NCBI GenBank assembly: GCA_963971305.1
Contig: OZ020309.1
Span: 2,163,001-2,227,000 of the forward strand
Direction: 5' to 3'
DNA length: 64,000 nt
DNA from: Arcuatula senhousia
Lineage: Eukaryota; Mollusca; Bivalvia; Mytilida; Mytilidae
Positions 33,812-44,452 of the stretch are shown one piece after another. Within the stretch, counting starts at the first letter, position 1; each line of letters begins with the position of its first letter. The notes below the pieces were generated by a model, which was given only the letters and a program-made list of their open reading frames with translations, did no database searches and was not told where the DNA came from. Both the position numbers and the translations under genes were made by a program.

Positions 33812-34290
33812 ATATTGTTACCACCTATTATTTCCTGTCTTAGTTCATGACAGTTCAAGATAGAAATACAAATATTTCAAGACCTATTTTTTTCTGCAGC
33901 AGTTACAATAGTGCATAACAGTTAGTGGGAATATTGTAAAGTACTGCCTTTTACTACGGCAATGATTGACGGTGCATAATAGGTCATGAAAAATTGTCAA
34001 TTGCTGCCCAAAATTTTCACGGACCAGGATAATGATGAAAAATTTAGGTAATTTTTTTAACTACTGTCCAACATTTTGACAATTTAGGACAGTGATTAAA
34101 AAACAAGGTAGCCTGTAACGATCTATGACAAACTATAACACTGTCAGACAGTGCAGGCCAATGTAGGACAGTGCATAATATGCGGAATGAAATCAATGTC
34201 ACAAAATGTCCTTGACTGTATCACAATAAATAGCAGTGCAAGGCCGTAAAAATGACTATGTCTGCTGGTATATGCAGTACTTTTTATTCA
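33812..34290 (+). repeat. GACAGTG-rich dispersed repeat, copy 2
   Basis: Homologue of 8995-9560 (TTCATGACAGTTCAAGA, TGCATAACAGTTAGTGG, GGACAGTGATTAA), shorter and more diverged. Confidence 0.7.
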
Positions 34291-34479
34291 AAGCTCTTTA
34301 ACAACATTTTAGGAAACTAATAATACAAGATCACTAGCAAAAGAATATAAAATATAAGAAGTGGAAGGTTAAGGTTTTTTTTTATTTCAAAGTGCAGTAT
34401 CTAAGTACACCAATATTTCATTTAACCTCATTACTACACATAGCTTTTGGTACAAAATGATTTGAAAGTAGTAATTTGG

Positions 34480-34880
34480 CCTGCCAAGTTATCTGTAAGA
34501 ATCATTATGACAGATTTTTATAGTTAAGCTTGGAATCAGACAAATGCTGAAAATTGAATTATCTCACTGTTAGAGAAGATATGATCGATTTGTTGCCTAA
34601 TGAACCAAGCCTGCGATGTGGTAAATAATCAAACGTGGTTTCGTTATCTAACTACAGACACAGTTTTTTTCTACTTTCAACTCTAAAACCATGGAAAGCG
34701 TAGCGTTTATTTTGGAACACTAGTACCCTTTAAAGTATCTGAAATTGTCATTTGTGATCTTTTCTAACCGAATAAGTATTTACGAAAGTTAGTAGAGGCT
34801 TGTTGAGTCTTTCAGTCAGTGTTCAGTCAAAATCCCTGCAGTCAATTCAGACTCAATTAGATAGGTATGTCTTAAAAGTC
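34480..34880 (+). repeat. Dispersed repeat H, copy 2
   Basis: Aligns with 54490-54920 from AATGAACC through AACGTGGTT to CAGTCAGTGTTCAGTCAAA. The function is not recognised. Confidence 0.65.
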
Positions 34881-35479
34881 TTTAAGAGGCTGTCCAATCA
34901 AAACCAAGGCAATAGCTGGCACATGGACAAATTTGGTTTTTCTAAAATTTCCATCGTTTTCACATCAGGTTAACATCCATTCCCCAAAACCAATGTTTTT
35001 AGTTTATTGAAGTGATGACTTATATATAATTTATATAGAATGCATTGAAAATAAGCAGAAAAAAAGGAAATAACTCTTGCATATTTGCAAAATTTGGTTG
35101 ATATGCTCATGAACTTTGAGGCTGAATCACAAGTCATCCATGTTGCTTTCAAACGAATCCTGGTGATATTTGTTTTACATATGAGTCCAACAATACATTA
35201 AAACAATAAATTTCCTGGGAAAAAAATATTCTTCATGTGTCAGATATTGTAGGCTTTTGCCTGATTTCTACATAATGAATTCTTGTATTTAAGGATTGAA
35301 AGAACTGAACAACTTGACAGATCTTAGGATGCATTTTGTTCAGATATGGCTAATCAGACAAACTTTTATTTACTAGTGGAACTAGGTGCGTATCCTTTTT
35401 GCTATCAGAGCCATCGATCCATGTAACATCATTCTTCAATAATATTGCAAATATTGCAAACTTTAAAGAGTTTTTCATC
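34881..35479. other. No gene recognised
   Basis: AT-rich; no repeat partner found. Confidence 0.4.
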
Positions 35480-35740
35480 ATCCAACATTTCATGACCAAC
35501 ACTTAATCGGTCTTTGGCAACGTGGCGGGTGTGCTATAGCAAGCAGGAACTGCTTACTCTTCCGGAGCACCTGAGTTCACTCTCGTTTCGACTTGAGTTC
35601 GCGTTGCTGAATGCGGTTTTGTTGTTATGTGTGTGTGTGTTTTATGTTGTTATATGGTTTGTTTTGTTGTGATGATTTTTTTGTCTGCCGGTTTTATGAT
35701 AATGAGTACCCCTTTGGTACACCTTTGCTTCCTTATAGCT
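35480..35740 (+). repeat. Tail repeat with upstream flank
   Basis: GACCAACACTTAATCG, then GGCGGGTGTGCTATAGCAAG and the tail to CACCTTTGCTTCC. Very close to the copy at 4656-4862, including the TGTGTGTGT run and GTCTGCCGGTTTT. Confidence 0.7.
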
Positions 35741-36118
35741 GTACTTAAGGGGATATATTAGGTGATCTCCGGGAAATGGTTATGCAAAACAAAACATGAT
35801 ACACAATTGAATGGCGAAGTTACTATCTTGATACAAAATACAGTCAAACGTAATTAAAACAATGACGAATATATTCGCCGAGACAAGATATGATAAGAAG
35901 CACAATTTTGCCCTATTTTTCAAATGAGGAATGTTCCAGAGTTATTGTGGGCTTTTGAAGTTAAGAGGTCATAGTACATGGGACAGTCATTTATTCTTTT
36001 AGAAATGAAATCTATTGTTAGAATACGCATGTGCAAAAATGGTCAATTCAATGCAATATGGCAAAAAATGGTCAAAATGGCTAAAATTTATGCAGGTTTT
36101 TTAAAAAAAATAAATATA
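35741..36118. other. No gene recognised
   Basis: No identified repeat or ORF with known motifs. Confidence 0.4.
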
Positions 36119-36213
36119 AGCGGACCCGTTACCCACAACGATATTTTCATCAAACATTGGTATAGTGATGATACACCCGCTGTTTAAATATTTTTGTGGG
36201 TCACAGGTCCGCT
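36119..36213. repeat. 20-bp imperfect inverted repeat with 55-bp spacer
   Basis: AGCGGACCCGTTACCCACAA (36119-36138) pairs with 36194-36213 at 18 of 20 positions. No TA or other duplication is evident beside the arms. Confidence 0.6.
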
Positions 36214-36756
36214 CATACTTTAATTAAAACCATATGAAAATTTACCATATTTCGAACTTTATGGAGAAAAAGTCGCTTTTCTCATATATTTAGCCCACCA
36301 TTTGAAGGAAACTGATAACTTATGCAGTTGAAACATACGAATTATCTAAAACCACCACTTTAGAGTAGTTATATTAACATTTCGAAGCAATTTGTCAGTT
36401 TTGAAAAAGGGCCAAAAACAGCCCTTATCACATCTTGTTCTTTCCTTTTTTGTACCTATAGTTCACAGCGAAAACAAAATAAGAGACCGCTTGAGATTTT
36501 CTTTGTGCTATAACATGCTCGTTTAGCCTTTCCCGGAATTGACACTTTATGGATGAATGCTTCAAAGATAAGAATTTGTCTTAAATATATAACATTTTTA
36601 AAACCACAGGGCTTGAAAGATTGATTCAAGTAATATATTTCCTCATGCATTTTGCTTCAATACAGCATATTTGGTTTTATTAATATATAACCTTTATATT
36701 CTTATATTGGTAGGTAATTATATTTTTAGACAAAAGTGAATGTGTTGTATCTTAAA

Positions 36757-36870
36757 ATAGACATAACGTGCGTCAGTCAAAGTAGGCTTTCTTGCCTTGA
36801 ACTTTGTTGTTATTTTGATTATTGACCGAATCTCAACCCGAGCGCTGGTAATATTACAAGGATATTTTAT
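36757..36870 (+). repeat. Degenerate hammerhead-A fragment
   Basis: AATAGACATAACGTGCGTCAG, then TTGAACTTTGTTGTTATTTTG; the left half of the ribozyme is missing. Confidence 0.5.
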
Positions 36871-37353
36871 TTGTTATTAGAGCATTTATGGTTGTTAGCT
36901 AATGATTCAAACAAAATAATAAATGTTTTCATATTCTGGTTGTTTATAAATGATTAAGAAACATGATTGCTACCATTTCGTCTCATTTGTATTCATATTA
37001 CATTAAACTATCTATGGATACTAAGTAATCTTAAAAACAAACATTACAATCAGATTGTAGAAAGTAATTTATTTACAGTTTTAATGGGATTCCTTAAAAG
37101 TAGCAACAGCACTGTGTACGACCATAATGTTTAAATACTGGATCATTACCGAAAGAAATAAAAGCAATGACCCAAACGCAAGAGACTGGCAGTGAGTTTT
37201 ATTTTAGTTGTTTAAGGTAATATTGCCAAATATCATGCAACATTTCGGGAAGTTTTATTGGACAAATTTAACGACAGAATTGTTGATTTCAACCCCATGG
37301 TAAATTGGAACAAATTTAAAGCAGTGTCAGCATACACTCAGCAAACATAGAAA
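36871..37353. other. Left flank of the LTR element, no gene recognised
   Basis: AT-rich. The last four bases before the LTR, GAAA, are repeated directly after the other LTR. Confidence 0.5.
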
Positions 37354-38229
37354 TGTAACGTGTAACCGAGCGGGAGGTTGAATTTAGTGTGTTACAAATA
37401 ATAATAATTTCTTAAGCAATTTGGAATTAACTAAAACAAAGGCCGAAAGTTCGTTCCAGAATATGTCTAGGATTCAATTATATTATCGATCACGGTAAGA
37501 ACAATTTATTTATAAATAACACAACTATAAAAGACAAAACAAACTTAGCAAGTCAATGCAAAACACACTGAAAACATAGGACAAAGTGTCACACAATGTA
37601 AAAGCAATCCAGCTAATACAATAAATACAATGTTAACGAACTAAAATATGTACAAGGCTCCTTGCAAATATAAAACAAACAACAGGTACAAAACGTATCA
37701 ACAACTTGACCAATATGTACAACATGAAAAGGATAATACAATGTGGCGGGTTTGGACAGTACAGCTTGTACAGGACAGTCTGGCTCCCGTACGGAACAGC
37801 ATGCACCGTTATGTATTTCTAGCCTGCTTTGTTGACCTGGACAGTCTGTACTGTTTCTTTGAGGGACAGATTGGACTGCACCTTTGGTACTAAAAACAGC
37901 TTGTATATTACAGAACAACCTGTCTGCTCTGTTAGCTCTTTAGACGCACTCACCAGCTTAAACAACGATCTGTGGTGTTTGGCTGACAATTTCAACAGAA
38001 CCTGAGAGCAGAATTTCTCTCGCTTATATAGGACGGACGAGTCCACTTGGTCATGTGACTAGGGGTGTTCAAACTAAATCTTCCCATTCCCAACACAGTA
38101 GAACAAAATAAAACACCCCTCGTAAATGGACTGACCTAAATACTTACAAACGTTCACTTGACCTTCGAAAACAGATCTATTTTTGAACAAAGGGAGATAA
38201 CTAATTAAATGAAAACCAAAACCATCACA
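37354..38229 (-). repeat. 3' LTR
   Basis: Identical to the right LTR except at 37610 (C against G at 44709) and 38141 (T against A at 45240). It contains the polyadenylation signal AATAAA (minus sense, 37505-37510) used to end the transcript. Open frames inside the LTR, repeated in both copies, show no domain. Confidence 0.95.
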
Positions 38230-38365
38230 TAACCCACGCCTCAAAGAATATGCGTCCCGCATATAAACAAATGATCAACGCATATTTTTTTTTTATATAT
38301 ATATATTCTTATCACAACCAATAACTTTGGTCAACAATAGTTTGTTCCAAGTTCTAGACAACACT

Positions 38366-39121
38366 TCAAACAGTCTCTTTCCACTCTACAGTTGTGATTT
38401 TCTTATTTCCTTCTCTGTACTTGGTCTCTGTCATCACCTTCCTTGTATACAAAAGAGGGTCTGTCTGTACCTCTACCGACACAGTCTCTAAAGTCGCACG
38501 CTTCCTACAGGTAGGACAGCAACCACCAGTAACACTCTCTCTCTTGAGTGTACCAGTACTACAGCCTGCAGTTTCCTCTGAAACTGGAACAGGCCCAAGC
38601 CTCTCTTTGACTGACTTCCTAACACCTGGAAGTCTCGGTGCTGTCTTCTGTCTAATTGTCCTCCCCAATGCTATTAGGTCACCACTTTTCTCACATACCT
38701 GTCTGGCATTGGTTTCTAGCATCTTGTCATCTTTACCATTACATTTGCTCTCTTCATCACCAGGTACTGATTCGTCCTTCTTATCTATAGATGAATCTAT
38801 GATCACATCTCCGGGATCCTGATCTTCCCATTCATCATCAGAAGAGACTCTTCCTATCGGAGACGATAGTCTAGAACTTTGAACGCTTTCATCATCTGAT
38901 AGTGCTTCTTCTTTTGAATGTTGAGACTTGACGTGTCTTTCCAGATTTTTCTGCTTATCTGTGTTGTAGTAACAACCCTTCTCTGAGCAAAACAATCTTG
39001 AGTTTGCGCATTCTGTTATGTGCTCATCCCTCTCACTCTTTGTCTTGAAAGAGGTTGGACAGAACCCACACTTCCACATCATCTCTTCCGATTTTCTAGG
39101 AGTTGTCTTTGTCTTGGCCAT
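38366..39121 (-). CDS. Accessory zinc-finger protein of the LTR element (ORF3)
   Basis: 251 codons from the ATG at 39119-39121 (the frame extends 7 codons further, but that part lies inside the predicted intron). The N-terminus is basic (MAKTKTTPRK), then two zinc fingers in tandem: C-x2-C-x12-H-x3-C (residues 18, 21, 34, 38) and C-x4-C-x12-H-x4-H (residues 45, 50, 63, 68). A long acidic Ser/Asp/Glu-rich region follows, then a CCPTCRKR cysteine cluster and a Lys/Thr-rich tail. There is no signal peptide or membrane segment, so it is not an envelope protein although it sits in the env position. The predicted role is nucleic-acid binding or chromatin/transcription contact; that is inference. 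It starts one base after a strong splice acceptor. Confidence 0.8.
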   Translation of the reverse strand: MAKTKTTPRKSEEMMWKCGFCPTSFKTKSERDEHITECANSRLFCSEKGCYYNTDKQKNLERHVKSQHSKEEALSDDESVQSSRLSSPIGRVSSDDEWEDQDPGDVIIDSSIDKKDESVPGDEESKCNGKDDKMLETNARQVCEKSGDLIALGRTIRQKTAPRLPGVRKSVKERLGPVPVSEETAGCSTGTLKRESVTGGCCPTCRKRATLETVSVEVQTDPLLYTRKVMTETKYREGNKKITTVEWKETV

Positions 39122-39138
39122 ACTGAAAATAAAAATAA
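39122..39138 (-). promoter_or_regulatory. Predicted splice acceptor for ORF3
   Basis: In minus sense a pyrimidine run TTTATTTTTATTTTCAG ends one base before the ORF3 ATG (AG at 39123-39124). Joined to the leader donor at 44347 it would remove all of gag-pol and make ORF3 the first frame of a short mRNA, as retroviruses do for env. Confidence 0.65.
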
Positions 39139-39222
39139 ACAATGTGTAACTATACCGGTATAAAACTTAACTGACTATTTACACATACATTCTAACTTCA
39201 AATACAAACAAAGAGTAAATAA

Positions 39223-42200
39223 CTAATAAAACACATAATCAGACCAATAAGCCGGACGTCTACATTTTCGTCGTCCGTCTGATCTTCCACTATCATCTGA
39301 ATCACCAGCAGAGACTAGATTCTGTTTCGATCCCTGCGGTTCTATTTCTACTCCTTCACTAACTGAAGCGCCTTCTAACTCACCACTGAGTTCAACTTCA
39401 GTTTCATCTTCGACTTCTCCCTGTAATACTTGAGCTCTAACTTGTTTCATCCTATCCACATGGATTACTTGCGGAGCGCCCTTGGGCCCACAGTCTACCT
39501 TATAGGTTAAATCTCCAAACCTATCAAGAACTTTGTATGGCCCTCTCCAGAAGCTAGTAAGCTTCCCTGAAAGTCCAGCTTTTCTAACAGGGAAATATAC
39601 ATAAACATTATCACCTTTCTGAAACTTTTGATAAGACAACTTAAGATCATGGTATCTTTTCTGTCTACGCATTTCACCAGGAGCCTTACTTCTTACATAT
39701 GAATGAGCTTCCTCAAGTTTCTCCTTGAGTTCCCATGCCCATTGATGTTGAGGAATTTGCTTCAGTGGTCTAGGCATTTCATACATTATATCCAACGGTG
39801 TTGATACTTCTCTGCCTAGCATTAACTTGTTTGGAGTTTGTCCTGTTGTTTCATGCTCTGCCGCCCTGTATGCCATCATAACAAAAGGAATATAAGTATC
39901 CCAGTTCTTTTGGTGCTCATCAACAAACATACCTAGCATATTGACTAGAGTCTTATTGAACCGCTCTACCATACCATCCGATTGAGGATGATATGGAGTT
40001 GTTCTTGTTTTCTTTATATTGAGCATTTTGCACATTTCCTGAAAAAGAAGACTTTCATACTGACGACCCTGGTCAGAATGAATAATAGAGGGAACACCAA
40101 ATCTAGTGACAACTTCTTCAACAATCAACTTGGCTACAGTAGCAGCAGTCATATCGGGCATCGGAAAGCATTCTGTCCATTTGGTAAAGTAATCCGACAC
40201 CACCAAAATGTACCGATTGCCTTGTTCCGTTACTGGGAGTTCGCCAAGGATGTCCGTTGACAACCTTTCCATTGGCCATCCAGTTTCTACTATTCCCATT
40301 GGTGCCCGTTTCGTTTTTGTTGGTGCCTTCTTACAAGCACACTTGTCACAACCTGCAATGTATGACCTAACATCGCTTTGCAAACCAGGCCAGTAGTAAC
40401 CTTGTTGAATTTTGTTCAATGTTTTACTTACTCCTAGGTGTCCTGACGATTTCTCATCATGACTGTATTGTAACACCTTTCTTCTTTCTGACCACGGTAC
40501 AATGCACTGAAACCTGACCAAACCTTTCTCTACGTCCTCTAATCTTCTGTACAAAATACCATCTCTTAACTCTAAGCAATCAAACTGGTTCCAAAGAGAT
40601 CTCAAGAAAAACCCTTTACCAGCAATTTCAGAGAAATACGGCTTCTTGCCTTCTTTAACCCAACTCAGAACAAACTTCAAATCCTTATCCTTCTCCTGAA
40701 TCTCTGACATGACTGTCGTTTCAAGCTCGGCATCTTTCTTTTCTGGTTGATCCTTCGAAGTCTTGGATCTTGTCACAACTCTTACCTCTGCACTTTGAGT
40801 TTCTGATACATGGTTTGCACCACATTGCTTGCATGGTAGCCTACTCAATGCATCCGCATTACGATGTTGACTACCTGGTCTATGTAGTATTTCATAGTCA
40901 TACTCACTCAGCTGTTCAATCCACCTTGCAACTTGTCCCTCAGGGTTCTTGAAATTCAATAGCCACCTAAGTGAACTATGATCTGTCCTAATCTTAAAAC
41001 GTTTACCATACAGATACGGTTTGAAATACTTCACGAAATACACGACTGACAACATCTCTTTCCGTGTTACACAGTATTTCCTTTCCGACTTGGACAATGC
41101 TCGACTTGCATACGCAACAACGTGTTCTTTGCCGTCATCACCCTTTTGTGACAGTACCGCCCCGATGGCACTGTTGCTCGCATCTGTGTCCAATACAAAC
41201 TCACGACTAAAATCAGGGTGAGACAAAATGGGAGCACTTGTCAATTTCGATTTCAGTGTATCAAAAGCAGACTGGTGATCACTGTTCCACGCGAACTGTT
41301 TACCTTTTTCGGTAAGTGTATGTAAACACCTAGCTATAGACGCGAAGTTTTGAATAAACTTACGAAAGTAACTACATAAACCAAGGAATGAGCGAACTTC
41401 CGTTGCACTACCAGGTATTGGCCATGATTTAACAACCTCTATTTTATCTGGATCAGTGGCAATGCCATCACGCGATACAATGTGTCCCAAAAACTTCACC
41501 TCCGTTGCAAATAGGGTGCACTTTTTGGCCTTTAACTTAAGTCCTGCAGACTTCAGTCTATCGAACACCGTTCTTAAATTAGTCAACATGTCATCTTGAG
41601 TCTTACCCATGACAATGATGTCGTCAAGATACACCAGACAGATTTCCCACTGCAATCCAGCCAATGCCGTTTCCATCAGTCTTTCGAAAGTTTGGGCCGC
41701 GCAACATAGACCAAACGGCATAACCTTGAATTGAAACAGACCTTTACGCGTTGCAAACGCTGTTTTTGGTTTGGCGTCGTCTGTCATCTCTACCTGCCAG
41801 TAACCTGATGCACAATCTAAAGTACTGAACCAACTTTTACCTGTCAGATGATTGAGTGACTCATCTATTCTAGGAAGAGGGTACGCATCCTTGTTAACAG
41901 TTACACTATTCAACTTACGATAGTCAATGCAAAAACGATGAGACCCATCTTTTTTCTTGACAAGGACTACCCCTGCAGCCCAAGGACTGCTAGATGGTTC
42001 AATAAAATCACACTCTAACATTTTGTCCAAATTGTCTTCTACGACCTTATTCATATGATAGGGAATACGCCTGGGAGGCTCTTTGTGTGGTTTTGCATTT
42101 CCCGTATTTATGTCGTGCTTAACAAGTTTTGTCCTCCCTAAATCTACCTCGGAAACAGCAAACAACTCTTCGTATTCTTGTAAAAGTTTTTTTACGTTTC

Positions 42201-44232
42201 CCTTCTCTTTCTTCGAAAGAGTATTTGACACCCTGTCTAACAGATCTTGCAAATCTGGTCTTAAGGTTTTCTTACCTTTTATCTGAGCCTTACTACTACT
42301 ACTATCAGACACTTCACTTATATCACTCAGCTGACCGATTGTTGAACCACAGTAAACTGTCTTAGCTTCTTGTTTAACATTCATAAGCCTTACTGGTACA
42401 GTGTCATTACCGTGAACTACGCTTCTTGCTGTCAAGATTTCATTACAATCCTTCCCATCATAGGCCTCTACTAAAGCATCTTTAGAAGGAAAAGATCGAT
42501 CTGACTCAACACAAACCTTACCTTGTATAATCATTTCTGATCTAGGTGGTATTACAATTGTTTCTGTTGTCACAATTCTATAACATCCAAATGTACCTGC
42601 AAATCTAAGTGATCTCTTAAATCCGTTCACACAAAAACTACCCTTTGACACATCAATGCTACAATGATTCTTTCTCATAAAATCCAACCCCAAAATTCCA
42701 TCGACATCAAGATTTGTCACTACTGCTTCTGACTGAAATACATTTGAACCAAACTCAAGACAAAACGAACCCTTACCTTGCAAATCAAGATATTCTCCGT
42801 TCACAGATTTTATCTTGGTTGAAACAGTACTTAGGTTTGGTTTATCTTCCAGTTTCTCGAATAGCTTAGAAGATACTAAAGTTAACGTAGCGCCAGTGTC
42901 TACAATGAATTCTGACGGCTGGCCTTGAACCACCAAACTGACATACATACCAGATTCTTCCGAAGCAGTCACTACTGAGCCAGTCTTACTTCCACTAGCC
43001 CCTTTGTTACCTATTGTTTTCACGGACCCATCTGAGGTACTCTTACTCTTACTATCTTTGTCATGCTTACCCCTCGAGTCCTTCTTTGTGGTCGGGCATT
43101 CTTTTGCAAAGTGACCTTTACCGCCACATTTATAACATTTCAGATCTCTCTTTTTATCACCTCTACCCTGTGCTTGATTATCGTTTCTCTTGTATGTCTC
43201 ACTTTTACCAGACGACAACTTTTCCATCTGATTTGACATAGAACGTATAGTGGCTTCAATTGATTGCATTCGGTTCTCAAACTCATTTACCTTAGGACTC
43301 TTGTCCACAGCTTCATTCTCTTGATCAACCTGAAAAACATACCCCTTACTCTCTCTCGTTTTCCTCTCAGCCTTATTATAAGCCTCTAGCTCCACGGCTA
43401 ATTTAACAGCATCATTTAAAGACGATGGCCTCGACTGTTTAATTCGTAAACGCATTTCCGATTCAGCTAGCGCGTCGATAAATTGCTCTTTAGCAAGTGT
43501 TTCACGAAGGTCTTGTGGAGCAGTTGGGTATGCTAAATTTGCAAGCCTTCGAACAGCTTGACCCAACTCTGGCAACGTTTCATTAGCCTTTTGGAAACGT
43601 CCCTTAAATTGTACTCTATAAAGATCAGTTTGACTGGACGGGGAAAACCTTTCCTCTAAAACACTAACTAATTGTGCAAAATTTTGTCGCTTCTCTTTGG
43701 GAAGGTCCCCCAGAACACCTTGTGCTTGCCCACTTAGTGACACAGCTAAATACAACCCTTTCTGACTTTCGTTCCAGTCATTAACCATTGCACACATTTC
43801 AAAATGGGATAAATAATCTATCCAGGGCGTTCCCCCATCAAACTTATTAGGTTTTATTTTAACACCATTCGAATTTTGAACAGACCCTCGACTGACAGTG
43901 CTGTGCGTACTTTCATTTTTACGCTTTTTATCAGATTTATTCTCCGTCTTCCCATCCGACTTACTAGACGGAATTTGATCTAATTTATCAGGGCTTTGCG
44001 TAAAAGCTTCTTTTTCATCTGGGAACATTTCATGAAAACGCACTGACTTTTGTTTATCTTTATCAGAGGAACTTGGTCTGAATGTATCGCGCCGTTGTAC
44101 TTTGGGTGTGGAAGTAGCTATCCGCTCACCCGAGCTTATCTCTTTGTATAAAATTGTTTCTTGTAACCACGCGCTATCCTGTTCGATTTGCTTTTCAATT
44201 TCTAAAATCAACTCGTCAATCCGCGATGACAT
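39223..44232 (-). CDS. Gag-Pol polyprotein, 1,669 aa, single open frame
   Basis: Start ATG at 44230-44232 has A at -3. Gag occupies about residues 1-400: capsid-type region near 125-300 (FDGGTPWIDYLSHFE, then LEERFSPSSQTDLY), short coiled coil, and one CCHC zinc knuckle CYKCGGKGHFAKEC (about 365-378). Protease has DTGA at about 444. Reverse transcriptase has FCIDYRKLNSVT and the YLDD box at about 867-870. RNase H shows DTDAS near 1015 and TDHSSL near 1081. Integrase has an HHCC finger (His near 1264, Cys pair near 1293-1298), first catalytic Asp in STDILGELP (~1324), second in HSDQGRQY (~1384) and Glu in MVERFNKTL (~1425), then a GPY/F module near 1565. No chromodomain is seen. Gag and Pol are fused without frameshift or stop, so the Gag:Pol ratio must be set by processing or another means. 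All catalytic residues that I can check are present. Confidence 0.97.
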   Translation of the reverse strand: MSSRIDELILEIEKQIEQDSAWLQETILYKEISSGERIATSTPKVQRRDTFRPSSSDKDKQKSVRFHEMFPDEKEAFTQSPDKLDQIPSSKSDGKTENKSDKKRKNESTHSTVSRGSVQNSNGVKIKPNKFDGGTPWIDYLSHFEMCAMVNDWNESQKGLYLAVSLSGQAQGVLGDLPKEKRQNFAQLVSVLEERFSPSSQTDLYRVQFKGRFQKANETLPELGQAVRRLANLAYPTAPQDLRETLAKEQFIDALAESEMRLRIKQSRPSSLNDAVKLAVELEAYNKAERKTRESKGYVFQVDQENEAVDKSPKVNEFENRMQSIEATIRSMSNQMEKLSSGKSETYKRNDNQAQGRGDKKRDLKCYKCGGKGHFAKECPTTKKDSRGKHDKDSKSKSTSDGSVKTIGNKGASGSKTGSVVTASEESGMYVSLVVQGQPSEFIVDTGATLTLVSSKLFEKLEDKPNLSTVSTKIKSVNGEYLDLQGKGSFCLEFGSNVFQSEAVVTNLDVDGILGLDFMRKNHCSIDVSKGSFCVNGFKRSLRFAGTFGCYRIVTTETIVIPPRSEMIIQGKVCVESDRSFPSKDALVEAYDGKDCNEILTARSVVHGNDTVPVRLMNVKQEAKTVYCGSTIGQLSDISEVSDSSSSKAQIKGKKTLRPDLQDLLDRVSNTLSKKEKGNVKKLLQEYEELFAVSEVDLGRTKLVKHDINTGNAKPHKEPPRRIPYHMNKVVEDNLDKMLECDFIEPSSSPWAAGVVLVKKKDGSHRFCIDYRKLNSVTVNKDAYPLPRIDESLNHLTGKSWFSTLDCASGYWQVEMTDDAKPKTAFATRKGLFQFKVMPFGLCCAAQTFERLMETALAGLQWEICLVYLDDIIVMGKTQDDMLTNLRTVFDRLKSAGLKLKAKKCTLFATEVKFLGHIVSRDGIATDPDKIEVVKSWPIPGSATEVRSFLGLCSYFRKFIQNFASIARCLHTLTEKGKQFAWNSDHQSAFDTLKSKLTSAPILSHPDFSREFVLDTDASNSAIGAVLSQKGDDGKEHVVAYASRALSKSERKYCVTRKEMLSVVYFVKYFKPYLYGKRFKIRTDHSSLRWLLNFKNPEGQVARWIEQLSEYDYEILHRPGSQHRNADALSRLPCKQCGANHVSETQSAEVRVVTRSKTSKDQPEKKDAELETTVMSEIQEKDKDLKFVLSWVKEGKKPYFSEIAGKGFFLRSLWNQFDCLELRDGILYRRLEDVEKGLVRFQCIVPWSERRKVLQYSHDEKSSGHLGVSKTLNKIQQGYYWPGLQSDVRSYIAGCDKCACKKAPTKTKRAPMGIVETGWPMERLSTDILGELPVTEQGNRYILVVSDYFTKWTECFPMPDMTAATVAKLIVEEVVTRFGVPSIIHSDQGRQYESLLFQEMCKMLNIKKTRTTPYHPQSDGMVERFNKTLVNMLGMFVDEHQKNWDTYIPFVMMAYRAAEHETTGQTPNKLMLGREVSTPLDIMYEMPRPLKQIPQHQWAWELKEKLEEAHSYVRSKAPGEMRRQKRYHDLKLSYQKFQKGDNVYVYFPVRKAGLSGKLTSFWRGPYKVLDRFGDLTYKVDCGPKGAPQVIHVDRMKQVRAQVLQGEVEDETEVELSGELEGASVSEGVEIEPQGSKQNLVSAGDSDDSGRSDGRRKCRRPAYWSDYVFY

Positions 44233-44427
44233 TTTAAAGCAACTATATCAACAATTGAAAAGAATAAATTATCACAACAAATCAATTGACGACCTGTCAA
44301 ATTAAATCAATCTGAATCGGTCAACCTGAACGTTTTGGTACTTTTACCTTTTAAATACAAGTCAATAGTGAATACTGACCACGACGATCTTTAAAAATAA
44401 TCAATAATATAATCAATAATATATCTT
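44233..44427 (-). other. Untranslated leader of the LTR element
   Basis: Lies between the primer site and gag and contains several short AT repeats (ATATTATTGATT). It carries a splice donor AAAAG/GTAAAAG (exon ends at 44348, intron starts at 44347). The packaging signal would be expected here. Confidence 0.7.
44341..44352 (-). promoter_or_regulatory. Predicted splice donor in the leader
   Basis: AAAAG followed by GTAAAAG in minus sense, a good match to the eukaryotic donor consensus. The predicted intron to 39123 is about 5.2 kb and contains the whole gag-pol frame. Confidence 0.55.
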
Positions 44428-44448
44428 GAATCCCAACCGCTGCCACCA
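44428..44448 (-). other. Primer binding site, tRNA-Leu-like
   Basis: Four bases inside the 5' LTR, the minus strand reads TGGTGGCAGCGGT and then TGGGATTC, complementary to the CCA end of metazoan tRNA-Leu apart from one extra T. Leu primers are used by other bivalve Ty3/Gypsy elements. Confidence 0.7.
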
Positions 44449-44452
44449 AATT

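Noticed and set aside
37613..38046. Cysteine-rich 101-codon ORF repeated exactly at 44712-45017, plus neighbours
   Set aside because: These lie inside the two LTRs; identity is due to LTR homogeneity, and no domain is visible.
39982..44305. Several plus-strand ORFs of 60-92 codons
   Set aside because: They are antisense to the intact gag-pol frame and show no motif.
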